Part shown: positions 41,227-52,174 of the stretch, in pieces | Position numbering within the stretch: position 1 is the stretch's first letter | How the letters are laid out: each line of letters begins with the position of its first letter | DNA from: Larix kaempferi | Lineage: Eukaryota > Streptophyta > Pinopsida > Pinales > Pinaceae | DNA length: 64,000 nt | Assembly (NCBI GenBank): GCA_027924585.1 | Contig: BSBM01000994.1 | Coordinates: 11,601,001-11,665,000 of the forward strand | Direction of reading: 5' to 3' | The notes under the pieces: model-generated | Seen by the model: the letters and a program-made list of their open reading frames with translations, nothing else | Told to the model about the DNA's origin: nothing | The model's database searches: none | Made by a program: the position numbers and the translations under genes

Positions 41227-41356
41227 AGATTGATCACAATAACTCCACCAATGCTGTACTTGCTGGACCTTGGACTTGGAAACTTTCTCCTCTTCACCTT
41301 CATGCTATAAGGCCAACTGAAACTGAGCAGGAACTCATTTTCTCTCTGGTTACTAC

Positions 41357-42976
41357 CTATGTGAACATGTCCGCAGGATTCTGGCTAGTATGTATCTTTT
41401 CCAGCTTCAATAGTTCATCTTCCATAACAGAGCGTATGAAATGGTACTTGAGCTGTATATGTTTAGTCTTGGAATGGAATGTTGAGTTCTTTGCAAGATG
41501 AATGGCACTCTGGCTATCACTATACAACCTGTTATCCTTCTGCTTCTTACCCACTTCCTCCATAAACCTCTGCAACCAAACCATCTCCTTACTAGCCTTT
41601 GTAACAACAACATACTCTGCTTCCATTGTTGAAAGTGCAACAACCTTCTGTAGTCTCGAAATCCAACTTACTGGTGTTCCATCTATAGTAAGCACATACC
41701 ATGTGGTGCTCCTCTTGCTATCCTTATCACCTGCCATATCTGCATCAACATATCCCTGTAGGAGAGTGTTTGAACCTCCAAAACATAATTCCTGAGTGGT
41801 AGTACCTCTCAAATACCTGAGAATCCACTGTATTGCCTTCCAATGTTCTTTATCTGGATTGTTCATATATCTGCTCACAACTCCCCTGCTTGTGCAATAT
41901 CTGGTCTTGTGCACACCATGGCATACATCAAGTTGTCAACTGTTGATTGATAGGGAATCTTCACCATGTAATATGTCTCTTCCTATGTCTTGGGACACAT
42001 TTCCTTACTTAGACTGAAATGGCTGGCCAAAGGTGTACTTACTGGTTTTGCATTCTGCATTCTGAACTTGTACAACACCTTTTGTATGTACTCACTCTGA
42101 GACAATGTCAATTTGTGATTTTTTGTGTCCCTCGTTATTCTCATACCAAGGATTTGCTTTGTAGCACCCAAATCCTTCATCGCAAATGAATTAGCTAGCT
42201 TCCTTTTGAGTACATTTATATCCTGCATACCCTGCAACAAGCATGTCATACACATACAATAACAAGATAATATATATTTCATTGTCTAGCTTCTTGAAAT
42301 AAACACAGTGGTCAGAATGGAATCTCCTATAACCTTGTTCTGTCATAAACCTATCAAATTTTAAATACCACTGCCTTGGAGCTTGCTTCAAGCCATACAA
42401 GCTCTTCTTTAACCTGCACACCAAATTCTCCTTACCTTTGACCTCCTACCCTTGTGGCTGCTGCATATATATCTTTTCCTCCAAATCCCCATGGAGAAAG
42501 ACTGTTTTTACATCTAACTATTCAAGATGCAAATCTTCTACCGCCACTAGACTTAAGATAGTCCTAATTGAAGTCATCTTAACAACAGGAGAAAATATTT
42601 CATCAAAATCTATACCTTTCTTCTGTGCAAACCCCTTTACAACAAGTCTGGCCTTATATTGCTTCTTACCTCATTCTTCTTCCTTCAACCTGTAAATCCA
42701 TTTGTTCTGCAATGCTCTTTTACCAGTAGGCAACTGAACCAGATCCCAAGTCTGGTTTCCTACTAACGAGTCCATCTCTTCATTCATTCCTTGCTCCCAC
42801 TTCTTTCTAGTTTCCATCTGCATTGCTTCTTCATAACATTCTGGTTCACCAGCATCACTCATCAACAAATAATACATTGAAGGAGAGTATTGTTCAGGGA
42901 GTCTACTTAATCTGGTAGATCTTCTTGCAGTTGCAGGAGTTTCAGGAACTTGTTGTTGTTCTTGATTTTCTGGCAC
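41357..42976 (-). pseudogene. pol: Copia element 5: reverse transcriptase and RNase H
   Basis: RT on the minus strand starts near 42976 and includes NEEMDSLVGNQTWDLVQLPT, then GKRALQNKWIYRLKEEE. After frame breaks it continues with VCRLKKSLYGLKQAPRQWYL and a catalytic box at 42245-42256 that reads YVYD instead of YVDD, so one catalytic aspartate is lost. It goes on to KDLGATKQILGMRITRD. RNase H (41357-41914) holds LRYLRGTTTQ, GYVDADMAGDKDSKRST, LSTMEAEYVVVTKASKEMVW and YSDSQSAIHLAKN, with D, E and D intact, and ends NPADMFT. Frame breaks lie near 41980, 42280, 42430 and 42670. Confidence 0.9.
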
Positions 42977-43930
42977 CTTTGGAACTTCATTTTCTGTAAT
43001 TTCATCAAGTACTGTGTACTCTGTGTTTTCCTTTTCCTGTTTCTTTCCTTGTAACTAATCTTTATACATGACCTTTTCATTGAATATGACATCTCTACTT
43101 CTAATGATTTTGTGATTTTCATAATCCCATAAAAAATAACCAAAATCATCAACCCCATATCCAATAAAGGTACATTTCTTGGATTTAGCTTCAAGCTTTG
43201 TTCTATTTTATTTATCAATATGGACAAATGTTTCACAACCAAACGTTCTTATAAATGAGTAGTTTAGCTTTTTATCTATCCATGCCTCCTATGGAATACC
43301 ACCATCCAAAGAACTTGAAGGTCCTATGTTTATTAAATAAACAATAGTATTTACAGCATCCGCCCAAAACTGTAAGGACAATCCTGCATGCAATCTCATA
43401 CACCTTGCACACTCCATGATCATTCTATTCATCCTTTTAGACACACCATTTTCTTGTGGTGTTCCTGGGACTGTCTTCTCTCTGCGAATCCCATGGTATG
43501 AACGGTAACTATCAAACTCCTTGCTATAGTACTCACTTCCATTATCAAATCCAAGACACTTCAATCTTTTTCCTATCTCATTCTCAACCAAAGATTTTCA
43601 CTTCTTAAAAGTAGCAAACACATCAAATTTCTGTGTAATGCAATAAACCCAATTTTTCCTAGTTGCATCATCAATAAATGTAACATAATAATGAGAGCCA
43701 CCAAGAGATTGTACCTAAGCTAGTCCCCACACATCTATATGCACTAGCTCTAACTTTTCTTTCTTCTTCTGCTTCTCAACCCTTGGAAATATGACTCTCT
43801 TATGTTTTCCATAAACACAGTTTTCACAGAATTCCAAACTTGCCTGCTTCAAATCTGGCAGCAACTTCTTTGAGTGGAGAATCTGCATCCCCTTCTCACT
43901 CATGTGGCCAAGCCTATGATGCCACAACGC
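42977..43930 (-). pseudogene. pol: Copia element 5: integrase
   Basis: The zinc module reads MWHHRLGHMSEKGMQILHSK followed by FCENCVYGKHKR (43715-43927), with HHCC complete. The core has YVTFIDDATRKNWVY (first Asp) and KCLGFDNGSEYYSKEF (second Asp). The third position in NGVSKRMNR is Lys, where active copies have Glu (A-E-R). C-terminal parts (42977-43290) include the linker and IFYGIMKITK-type fragments in shifted frames. The Glu to Lys change alone would remove activity. Confidence 0.88.
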
Positions 43931-43939
43931 TGTATCTAT

Positions 43940-44845
43940 TCATGTGGAAGCTAAATAGATAGAATGGTCAGTATTATGAGGGCATAAATACAACGTACCT
44001 ACCCTATCTCCTTTTGCTATCACCATTGATCCTTTAGTGATCTTCCACCACTTTTCTCCAAATGTAGATATACAGCCGCCATCTCCCAACTGCCATATTG
44101 AGATCAGATTTCTTTTCATATCAGGAATATGCCTAACATCTTTTAACAGCCAGTCAGTTCCATTCTTAACTTTTATCCATACCTTACCCATTCCAACAAT
44201 TTTACATGGCTCATCATCACCCAATAAAACATGTCCAAAATCGCCTAGAACATAATCATGAAAGTATTTCCTATGGGGTGTAGCATGACACGAAGCCCCT
44301 GGATCTACTACCCAATAATCACTAGTATTATCTAATGCAAGAATCAAAGCATCTTGTGACACATCACCTGCTACATTTGCTTCTTGGGTAGTTTCCTTTT
44401 GTGCATCTCCTTTCTTCTTTAGAAATCTGTAGCTTTTCTTCAGATGTTCTTTCTTTCCACAGTTCCAACACTCTATCTTTCCCAGTCTGGACTTGGATCT
44501 ACCCGTTTTAGACTTCCCACGATTACCTTGGCTCTTTCCTATCTCCTTTTGTCTTTCCATGGTCTCCATGGTCAACGCATTACCTGATGTCTCACCTGTG
44601 CTTTTTCTTCGCATTTCCTCGCTAAGAATGACACCAATAACATCATCAAATTTCAAGGTGTTTGAACCAGAGACAGAGTTACTTACAGCCATGACCAAGC
44701 TATTCCAGCTTTCTGGCAATGAACACAATATTAGAAGATCTCTAACCTCATCATCAAAGTTCACACTTATAGAACTTAGCTGATTTGTAACCGTATTAAA
44801 CTCATTTAAATGATCAGTAATAGATCCACCTTCAGACATCTTCAA
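43940..44845 (-). pseudogene. gag: Copia element 5: Gag C-terminus, zinc knuckle and protease (long open frame)
   Basis: A 301-codon open frame. Capsid segments include EGGSITDHLNEFNTVTNQLS, then VNFDDEVRDLLILCSLPESW. The zinc knuckle IECWNCGKKEHLKKSYRFL fits CX2CX4HX4C except that the last Cys is Ser. The protease loop reads WVVDPGASCHATPHR, where D-S-G-A is usual (Ser to Pro). It continues GHVLLGDDEPCKIVGMGKVW and VRHIPDMKRNLISIWQL. The open frame is notable given damage elsewhere, but key residues are changed. Confidence 0.88.
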
Positions 44846-45182
44846 AATTAAATAAATGCTTCATTAGAAATACCTTGTTGGAGGTCGAGGGTTTTTCATA
44901 CAGCTTACCCAGTGCACTCATCAAACCCTCTGTTGTTGTTTCTTTCAAGATATTGAAATCCACCGACGAAGCTAGGGACAACTGTATTGTCCCCAAAGCC
45001 TTTCTGTCAAGAACCTCCCATTCTTCGTCCTTCATAGCCATCAGCTTCTTTGCTCTTCCTCCCAACGGTAGGAACAGATCCTTCTGGTATAGATAGTCCT
45101 CCATTTGCATCTTCCATAACTGGAATTTTTGGCCGTTAAAATTCTCAACCTTAAACTTTCCTTCTTCTGTCATTGCTCCCAC
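44832..45182 (-). pseudogene. gag: Copia element 5: Gag N-terminus
   Basis: It starts at an ATG at 45182: MGAMTEEGKFKVENFNGQKF, then QLWKMQMEDYLYQKDLFLPL and LGTIQLSLASSVDFNILKET. This is the standard N-terminal capsid of this copia group. It overlaps the following frame by 14 bases, so a frameshift joins them near 44840. The start lies about 50 bases inside the primer site. Confidence 0.9.
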
Positions 45183-45234
45183 TCGAACCAGAAACCCTAG
45201 CTTCCTGCGGGTTTATCTGCCAAATAGACCTTTG

Positions 45235-45246
45235 GTTTTGATACCA
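45235..45246 (-). promoter_or_regulatory. Primer-binding site of copia element 5
   Basis: The minus strand reads TGGTATCAAAAC, two bases inside the LTR terminus. It is an initiator-tRNA-Met type site with changes at the end. Confidence 0.85.
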
Positions 45247-45248
45247 AT

Positions 45249-45748
45249 TGTTAGAAAAACAGGATCGCAGAGCAATAACAATAAAGATAAATGCAAATAT
45301 AATCACAAATACACATTACAAGAAAAACACAGATATATCGTGGTTCCCCCAACTTGGGCTACATCCACACTAAAGTTGCTAGTCCTTATTATTATACCGT
45401 CCAGCAAAATGAAGAGATACAACCTGCAGCACAACCGCTACACTTCCTCTTCACTGTCTCATAATCTTTCTTCTGATCTCAGAGATCTTTACAATGCATA
45501 ATACCTAATAAATCAACCCTAGCTGTGTTACAATGTCTTTCTTTTATAAGGGAAATACAATGGAAAAATACCACGGGATACCCAAAACCATGGGCCCGAA
45601 AACTGGAGGCAAAAACAACCCCAAATTTTTTTCTCCGGGGCATTTCCCTCGAACCCTTAAAAATGCAAAATGGGTGTACAGTCCTCCGAGGTGCACGGCT
45701 AAGACAATACCATCTATGAGATTGGAAGATCTGGCTCCACAACCAATA
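45249..45748 (-). mobile_element. 5' LTR of copia element 5
   Basis: A 500-bp direct repeat of 40685-41213. It ends CACAACCAATA where the partner has CACAACCAACA. The flank CAAAAAC follows. Confidence 0.9.
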
Positions 45749-45750
45749 CA

Positions 45751-48700
45751 AAAACATAGATGGAATGACCATGAATAAAGGTGATTATGATTCCATGAGT
45801 GGGGAACATAATCCTACTAACTAACGGAAGATAATACAATTGTCACGAGATAAAAATATTGAACTAACACCATGAAATATAAGGTTGAATCCAAGGATAT
45901 GAATTTCCCGAGGAGAGGGAAGGCCTTTGGAGGTAAGACCTATCAAACAAATCTATATATGAGCATATGTGAGAAGCAAAGGTGCTACTAAATATGTTAG
46001 GAGGGATTTTTGTGAGTGTTGGAAGAGTGTTATGCAACTTTTGTGAAAGAGTTTTGTCAGTGAACTAAGTTGAATATTATGATATCAGTTGTGTGATTTG
46101 AATAGACTTGGATACATACTATGGAATATGGTTAGTGGGATTATGAACTGGCAGATGAACATGTTTGTCCTTATGGAGTCATATTGCATGCTTGGGGGTG
46201 ACTTGAGCAAGTAAGTTTTTTATTCTCAAGATCTATGACTAAGAGGTACATGGCCATCCAAATAGTTATCCCCAACTGTTGTAGACTAGCTAAACGTTGT
46301 TACTAATTGCTTTATGTTTTAAGTACTGCATATTATTAAATTTCAGTTAAGTACTTGAAATATTTCCTCTGTTTATTCTCAGTAATATGTTATTTAATTT
46401 ATTGTAATTTCATCAGTTTTACAATAAATGCCTAACTATTTTAGAAATATGTTTATTCATCCATGTCCTACGTGTTGCAGACATATATTGAAATGTAGAT
46501 TAATTATTAACAAGTTAAAGAAGACACTCATATTTCAATTTATTACTAGATAGTACCTAGGAATGGTTAGCTAAGTTTATTCGTTCACTTTTATTTCAAA
46601 ATTTTCAGTATTATTTAGTTTTTGGCTAAGCCTCAACTTACCCATTATAAATGTTTTCATGTAAGAGGATGGTTAAGTATTGTTTAAGGTTTCTTAAAAA
46701 TAAATTTAATAAAACTTTTGAAGTTTCTAACCATTAATAGGTTTACATAGAATCAATACTAAAATTACTCATATTCATACTATGCTATTACATAGCAACA
46801 AAAGAAATACAATATCGTCTGCAACCTATATTTAAATACATGATATAGATAATATGTAGATTAAACATTATAAATATCGCATACTTACATAAGAAATCAC
46901 TTGGATAGGGCATGTTTAACATGTTAACACATCCTTCATGTTTCCTGGAGAGAGACCATGACCCCACAATGCTAGAGATATGCTTTTGGAACTCTAACAC
47001 CGACATGGATAAGAAGACGAAGACCATATGATGTGTTCCTCACAAATAAGTCAAGGACCCGTCATTAGTTGACAATAACCAAAAATGAAAACTTAAGTAA
47101 CTACCTCAAACTAAAACCAAGCCCAAGCTAGACATGCCATGTATCAGAGAAACTCACAAAATCAGGAATAACAAATCTAAACTCAAACATTAGTGGCATG
47201 CATCATCGTCAAGCATTTACACCAATGGTAAGCCATGTGCAAAACTTTAGCATAATACAAGTTTAACCTTTAATGTTAAGCCTTGACAATCATGTGGATA
47301 GTAGTAACAACTTACAATGTTATATAAGTAGTGGATGAGCCTTGCAACGGGTGGACACTTGCATGTGGGAAACCTTGGGGTCAAGCATATGTCAAGTTGG
47401 TAAGTATGAGGTTACCTAGTAGAATGATAAGACTCTAGTACAAGGGCTCGATTTTATCCATGACTGCAGCTTTAGTATTGGACATTGATAAGGCTAGTAT
47501 TACATGGGAAGATAATTATAAGTGCATGAACATAAGGGGTTAGGCCTAGAATAAGGGTTAGGATTTTTGTAAGTGGTATGGTAGGTAAGGGTTCATACCA
47601 TGGTGAAAATGGAAATAACTAAGGAGACATTCTGGTTCCGTCAAATAATAAATTGACTAGCGAGTGGCAGAAAACTGACTAGCTTGTGGCAGAAGACTAT
47701 GCCAAGCATAGTTAACGTTAGAGTTTTATAATAATAAATGCAGAAAACATTAAACAAGTTAAGGACAGAGTTAAAATGATGATGACATAAACTAGCTTAA
47801 AGTTGAAATTATGTCGCTTCCGTTGACTGGTTTAAAAACAAGTTGCTAAAATGGGAGACATTATAGCGTAGAATTCATACTCTCCTTAATTGGAGATAAT
47901 ACCGTTCGAATCCGAACAATATTTTCTAAATGATAATAAGAAAAGTGTGAATTTTAGCATAAACTACTCTGAGTCGATCATGGAAGATCAACTGATTATT
48001 AAATAACATTAAATATAAACACAATGGTAGTGAGTGACATTTATTTACTGAAGTATTTTTTTAGTTGGTAAACTAAAATTTAAGGTTTGTTACAATATAT
48101 TTTGAATTAGGAATAAATTCCATTTCCTAAAACTAGACGAGTCCTTCATATTCACAGTTATTTAAGAAATTCACTCTGTTAATACATATATAACTCTATC
48201 TTAGCATATCTAGCACCAAACAGCCTCTCAAACCGATGAATGTTAAGAGATTGGCTACAAATTAACCTCACCGAAGGATAATTTACGAATGAAAATCCAT
48301 ATTAAAAAATATTTCAACTCAAAATACTTTTAGTTTGATTTCTTGCATCCAAAAATCCATGTCCAACGCATTTGTCACAAAACATTTAATTTGAAAAATA
48401 ATTTATTTGTGGCTAGATGAGAATCATTAAAATTGTGGAAATGTCATTAAAATACATGTAAGTAATTGGAAAATGTTACTAAATTATTTTTATTATTCTC
48501 TATCAAGACAGAGATATACTTTCCAATTGAAAGTTAAATTACATTGATTTACATTAATTAATTTTTGAAACAAAAATTTTTACAATATTTTTTAACGTTT
48601 AATGTTTTTTAATATTTGATATAATTTTCATATTAAATATAATATTTTGAAAAATAAAAATAAATTTAATAATTTCTAAAATATAATTTTTTGATTTTAT

Positions 48701-48850
48701 GATTGGTTTAGTACAAATTCGATGTGACATAATTTACTGCTGAAGTAATTTTTATTTTTAGAATTTGAAAACAAATAAAAATAATTTAAAAACAAAAACT
48801 TATAAAAATGCCATCTGTTATCTCGTTCTGTTATCTCGTACTTTGTACTT
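45751..48850. other. AT-rich stretch, partly LTR-like, no gene seen
   Basis: The beginning is presumably the rest of the old chromovirus 3' LTR, but no terminus is recognised. At about 46790-47870 the minus strand may hold another LTR: its start would be TATAATGTCTCCCATTTT near 47869. A short near-duplicate (TTGACTAGCGAGTGGCAGAA, ACTGACTAGCTTGTGGCAGA) lies at about 47650-47695. All open frames are short and unrelated to known domains. Confidence 0.45.
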
Positions 48851-48908
48851 TGTTGCTTTAAATATCTCGCACTTCTACATAATCACATACCACTCCAACA
48901 ACAAATAT

Positions 48909-48982
48909 ATGATCAAAGGGATCTCCACGCTGCTAACCGGGATCCACCACAAAGACAGGCCCGCCACCACAAATCGTAAGAG
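48909..48982 (+). other. Possible first coding exon of a host gene or gene fragment
   Basis: An ATG at 48909 opens MIKGISTLLTGIHHKDRPAT then TNRKR in 25 codons of clearly higher GC than the surroundings, followed at once by AG|GTATGC, a plausible splice donor (48983). TTTAAATAT lies about 50 bp upstream. No family was recognised and the next exon cannot be placed, so this is only a candidate. Confidence 0.25.
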
Positions 48983-48989
48983 GTATGCG

Positions 48990-51770
48990 ATAATGAGACT
49001 CTGACAGGCTTCTTATTAAAATTCAAAGCCCTTAATTCTTAAGTATCTTATTTAAAAGTCTTGAATTTGCCGTATAACACATGTTTTATCACATTGAATT
49101 ATGCCAAAGGTGAGATGCACAGTTTTCCATCGTGGACTATAGAGTTTAGGGTTATAGAATAGATTGATGTTTAAAGGGGTGATTGAATTGTGTATTATTG
49201 AGAAATGGTTTTTATATATGTTTAATATAAGAATAACTAAGGGATTAAATTATAAGTATAAATAAGGATTTAAATTATAAGGGAGGATAAATTTATAATA
49301 AGTTTTTTAACGAAAGAGTGTTGTTTATGTAGAAAATTGGGAGAATAGATGATTTCTTCACATATCAAAAATTATGTTGAGTGTTCTATATAGTTAATAA
49401 TAATATACATATAAAAATATTAATATTTTTTTTAAGAAGATAGACACAATATATTGGTAACTAACAATTTGTTTATAGAATATTTCGATCACATGCTAAA
49501 ATAGGAGGAAACCAATTGGAGAGAATCTATCATATCCAACTAAATGTAACAATCTACTAATACTTAGAATCAAACTTCTAGTGTAGAGACAAACTCTACC
49601 TCACAATAGCCAATACAATAAACCACTATTAGCTTGTTTAATCAAGTATCACACATCAATTATGGAGTAGGAGTCTATAATTCCAACGCTCCCCCTTAAT
49701 GAGTACTTGTCTCACTCTATTAGATTAGGCCTTCATCAACATCTTTCACTTGTCCAATGCATCAAATGGTCCACTAGGAATTTAAGAGCCTCCTGATTAG
49801 CAAAGTCTATATCTAGTTAGACTTGGCAATTGCATCTCATACCTCAATCATGTAAACATCATTAATTTTTCAACAACCATATAAAGGAACAACCATCCAC
49901 TAAAATACATGGGTACTTAACCATTGGTCTAGTAAGACATCCTTTAAGTAGATGCCTCATTCAACTTCTTGATGATATTCCCTTGAATGTACATAAAGCT
50001 TTAGGTTTCTAGGCATACCACACATCTTAGAGTCTACAACCAACATGGTCCACTCATAGATCATTCAACCAACACACAACTCATTGCTTTGAGTGTTTAA
50101 CAAATCCATAGCACATATGACTTCTCACAATCCATTTCCTTTCTTCTTTTGGATCCACTCATTGGTAGCATGAATCATTGGTTAACATCACACACAAATG
50201 CTCCTCATCAGTTGTAGCAATTGGAAAAAACATAGTTAGTTGTAATCACCATCTAGGGAACATGCCCAAGTTGCAAATCCACAAGCCAACATTTTCATAT
50301 ACACACCATCGACCTCATCTGCATGACATTAGCTCTATTGGAAAGACTTATCTTCTAGTGTAACACCCTTCAATCTATAATCAATTATTCCTCCTCATAT
50401 CATATTTGACTCCCCTTTCTTCGTAATTTTAGTTTATACTAATTTTTTTTAAATCTTTAGTGAAATAAAGGGAATTACATTGAACAGGCTTCTTTGAGGT
50501 TAGACACGAGTGATGCACTTGACATGAGTTTCGTTGTTCTTTTTCATTATCAATCGTGCTCATAATATTGCTATCCCATTTGCGTGTGTATGGTATGATT
50601 TTCTCCTATTTAGTAGTGTTGTTATCTTAGGTGTAAAGGAAAACAGAGGAAGATTGAGAGTGGGTTCACACATCCCTGCTCAAATGACAGATGTTTGCCT
50701 AAAATTGTGACCAATCACAACACATAACTTATGTGGCATTCCTCAAATTTTTTATTATATTTTTCTTAACCCACACTTGTTAAAGCAAAGGAGAATTAAT
50801 ATGCTTAAGTTAGTGTCATCATCATACTTAACTTGATTTCAAATTCATCTTATGTTATAAATGGGTTTCTTTTTACTGTCAATGAAAGAAGAACATCCTA
50901 CACTGCTGGGTTTCGGTTTCGATTTGGACTCGAAAATGTATTTCTTGATTTTCAATGGATGGTTTGGGAGATTACTACAAGATTCCAAAGTTACATCTTT
51001 GTAAAGAATTTCCTCGTCATGACCATTAGGAACATGGCATTTTTTAACAAAAAAATTACATTTAAACATCCATCAGAGCATGCAATTACTAACCAAACAT
51101 TCATAAAAAACTAAAAAAGTTTAGTAATGCTTACATAGCTCGATTGTCGGACTAATCCAACTTATCCATCCCTATCCGAGGAGATATGCAAATAAGAGCA
51201 AAACCAAATTTAACTTAAAATTGGACTTCCATTTCATCATGCCCATCATTGTAAAGTACCTTAATCCTAATTTTTTGGTGAGAATCGCGAGTTATCTATA
51301 TCATGATTTGAATATTTCATTTACGTCTTAAAAGTTTACGAAAAGAGTTCTAGTTATGAATGTGTAGGAGAAGGAAATAAATTCAAGCAAAGGTGCACTT
51401 GCATGTTTAGATGTTAGAAATTTCAAATAGAAAAACTTTTTTGATTTCATGGAAGGTGCTAAGTAGATAAGTATATGGAAGATGTTAACTAGATAATTGC
51501 GAGTAGAGATTTGCATTGACATCAGTGAAGGACATGTGTTTGAATTAAGTGTGAATTTTCTACCAGAACAATACATTCACCATAGGTAGGGATTAAGTAG
51601 CTAATTCATACATGTTTTAGGCAGGGATACCATAATTGCATATCAACTCTAATAAAAATGACATGTTATGGTGTAGATTAGCTCTGCAGAAAACTTATCC
51701 CAAATTAGATTTATGCTCTAGTGTCTTAATCTAATTGGCATGGAATTAACTACATTGAAACTTTTGCTCT
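48990..51770. other. AT-rich intergenic or intronic sequence, no gene seen
   Basis: Only short frames are present. 50833-51114 is open for 93 codons on the plus strand, but it has no recognisable domain and overlaps an opposite-strand frame of similar length. Nothing was supported. Confidence 0.45.
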
Positions 51771-51778
51771 TTTTAGGT

Positions 51779-52110
51779 ATAATTTCGAGAAAAAATTTCA
51801 TAGCTTAAATCAATGGTTTGATCCTGAACCTTCTCAAAAAATTTCATCGCAGAATAATTTCACGGATGGAAATGAATCGTCAATGGAAAAGCATACAGAT
51901 TTTAATAAGAAACAATTGGTGGAAACATGAACATGAAAAGGAAGAGAGTAAATTGTCAAATGAAGGAAAAGATGCACATGGCTCATGCCATGAGGAGAAA
52001 GGTGGAAATGAATCCCTAAAAGAAACAACTCAAAGACAACCAACTATCCTATATGACAACCATGCTTCAAATATGAAACCTTCAATGCCCTTCTGTGTCT
52101 ATTTTGTCCT
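51779..52110 (+). other. Possible exon-like block with polar coding potential
   Basis: A pyrimidine-rich acceptor-like TTGCTCTTTTTAG precedes a frame reading YNFEKKFHSLNQWFDPEPSQ, then KISSQNNFTDGNESSMEKHT. After a stop or frame shift near 51925 another frame continues HEHEKEESKLSNEGKDAHGS, then CHEEKGGNESLKETTQ. The composition is less AT-rich and looks coding, but no family was recognised. It could be a pseudogene piece. Confidence 0.2.
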
Positions 52111-52174
52111 TCATATAAGGGCACAAGAATTTTTTCCATGCAAAAAAAAATTAAGTTTGTATCAGGCCCTTTAG

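Larger units (their letters stand above)
40685..45748 (-). mobile_element. Copia element 5
   Basis: A 5.1 kb Ty1/copia element on the minus strand. LTRs lie at 40685-41213 and 45249-45748, the primer site is inside the right LTR and the polypurine tract inside the left one. Gene order from right to left is gag, protease, integrase, RT, RNase H. The flanks are A-rich (CCAAAAA on the left, CAAAAAC on the right), so a 5-bp TSD is likely but cannot be placed to the base. Several catalytic positions are changed, so the copy is inactive. Confidence 0.92.
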
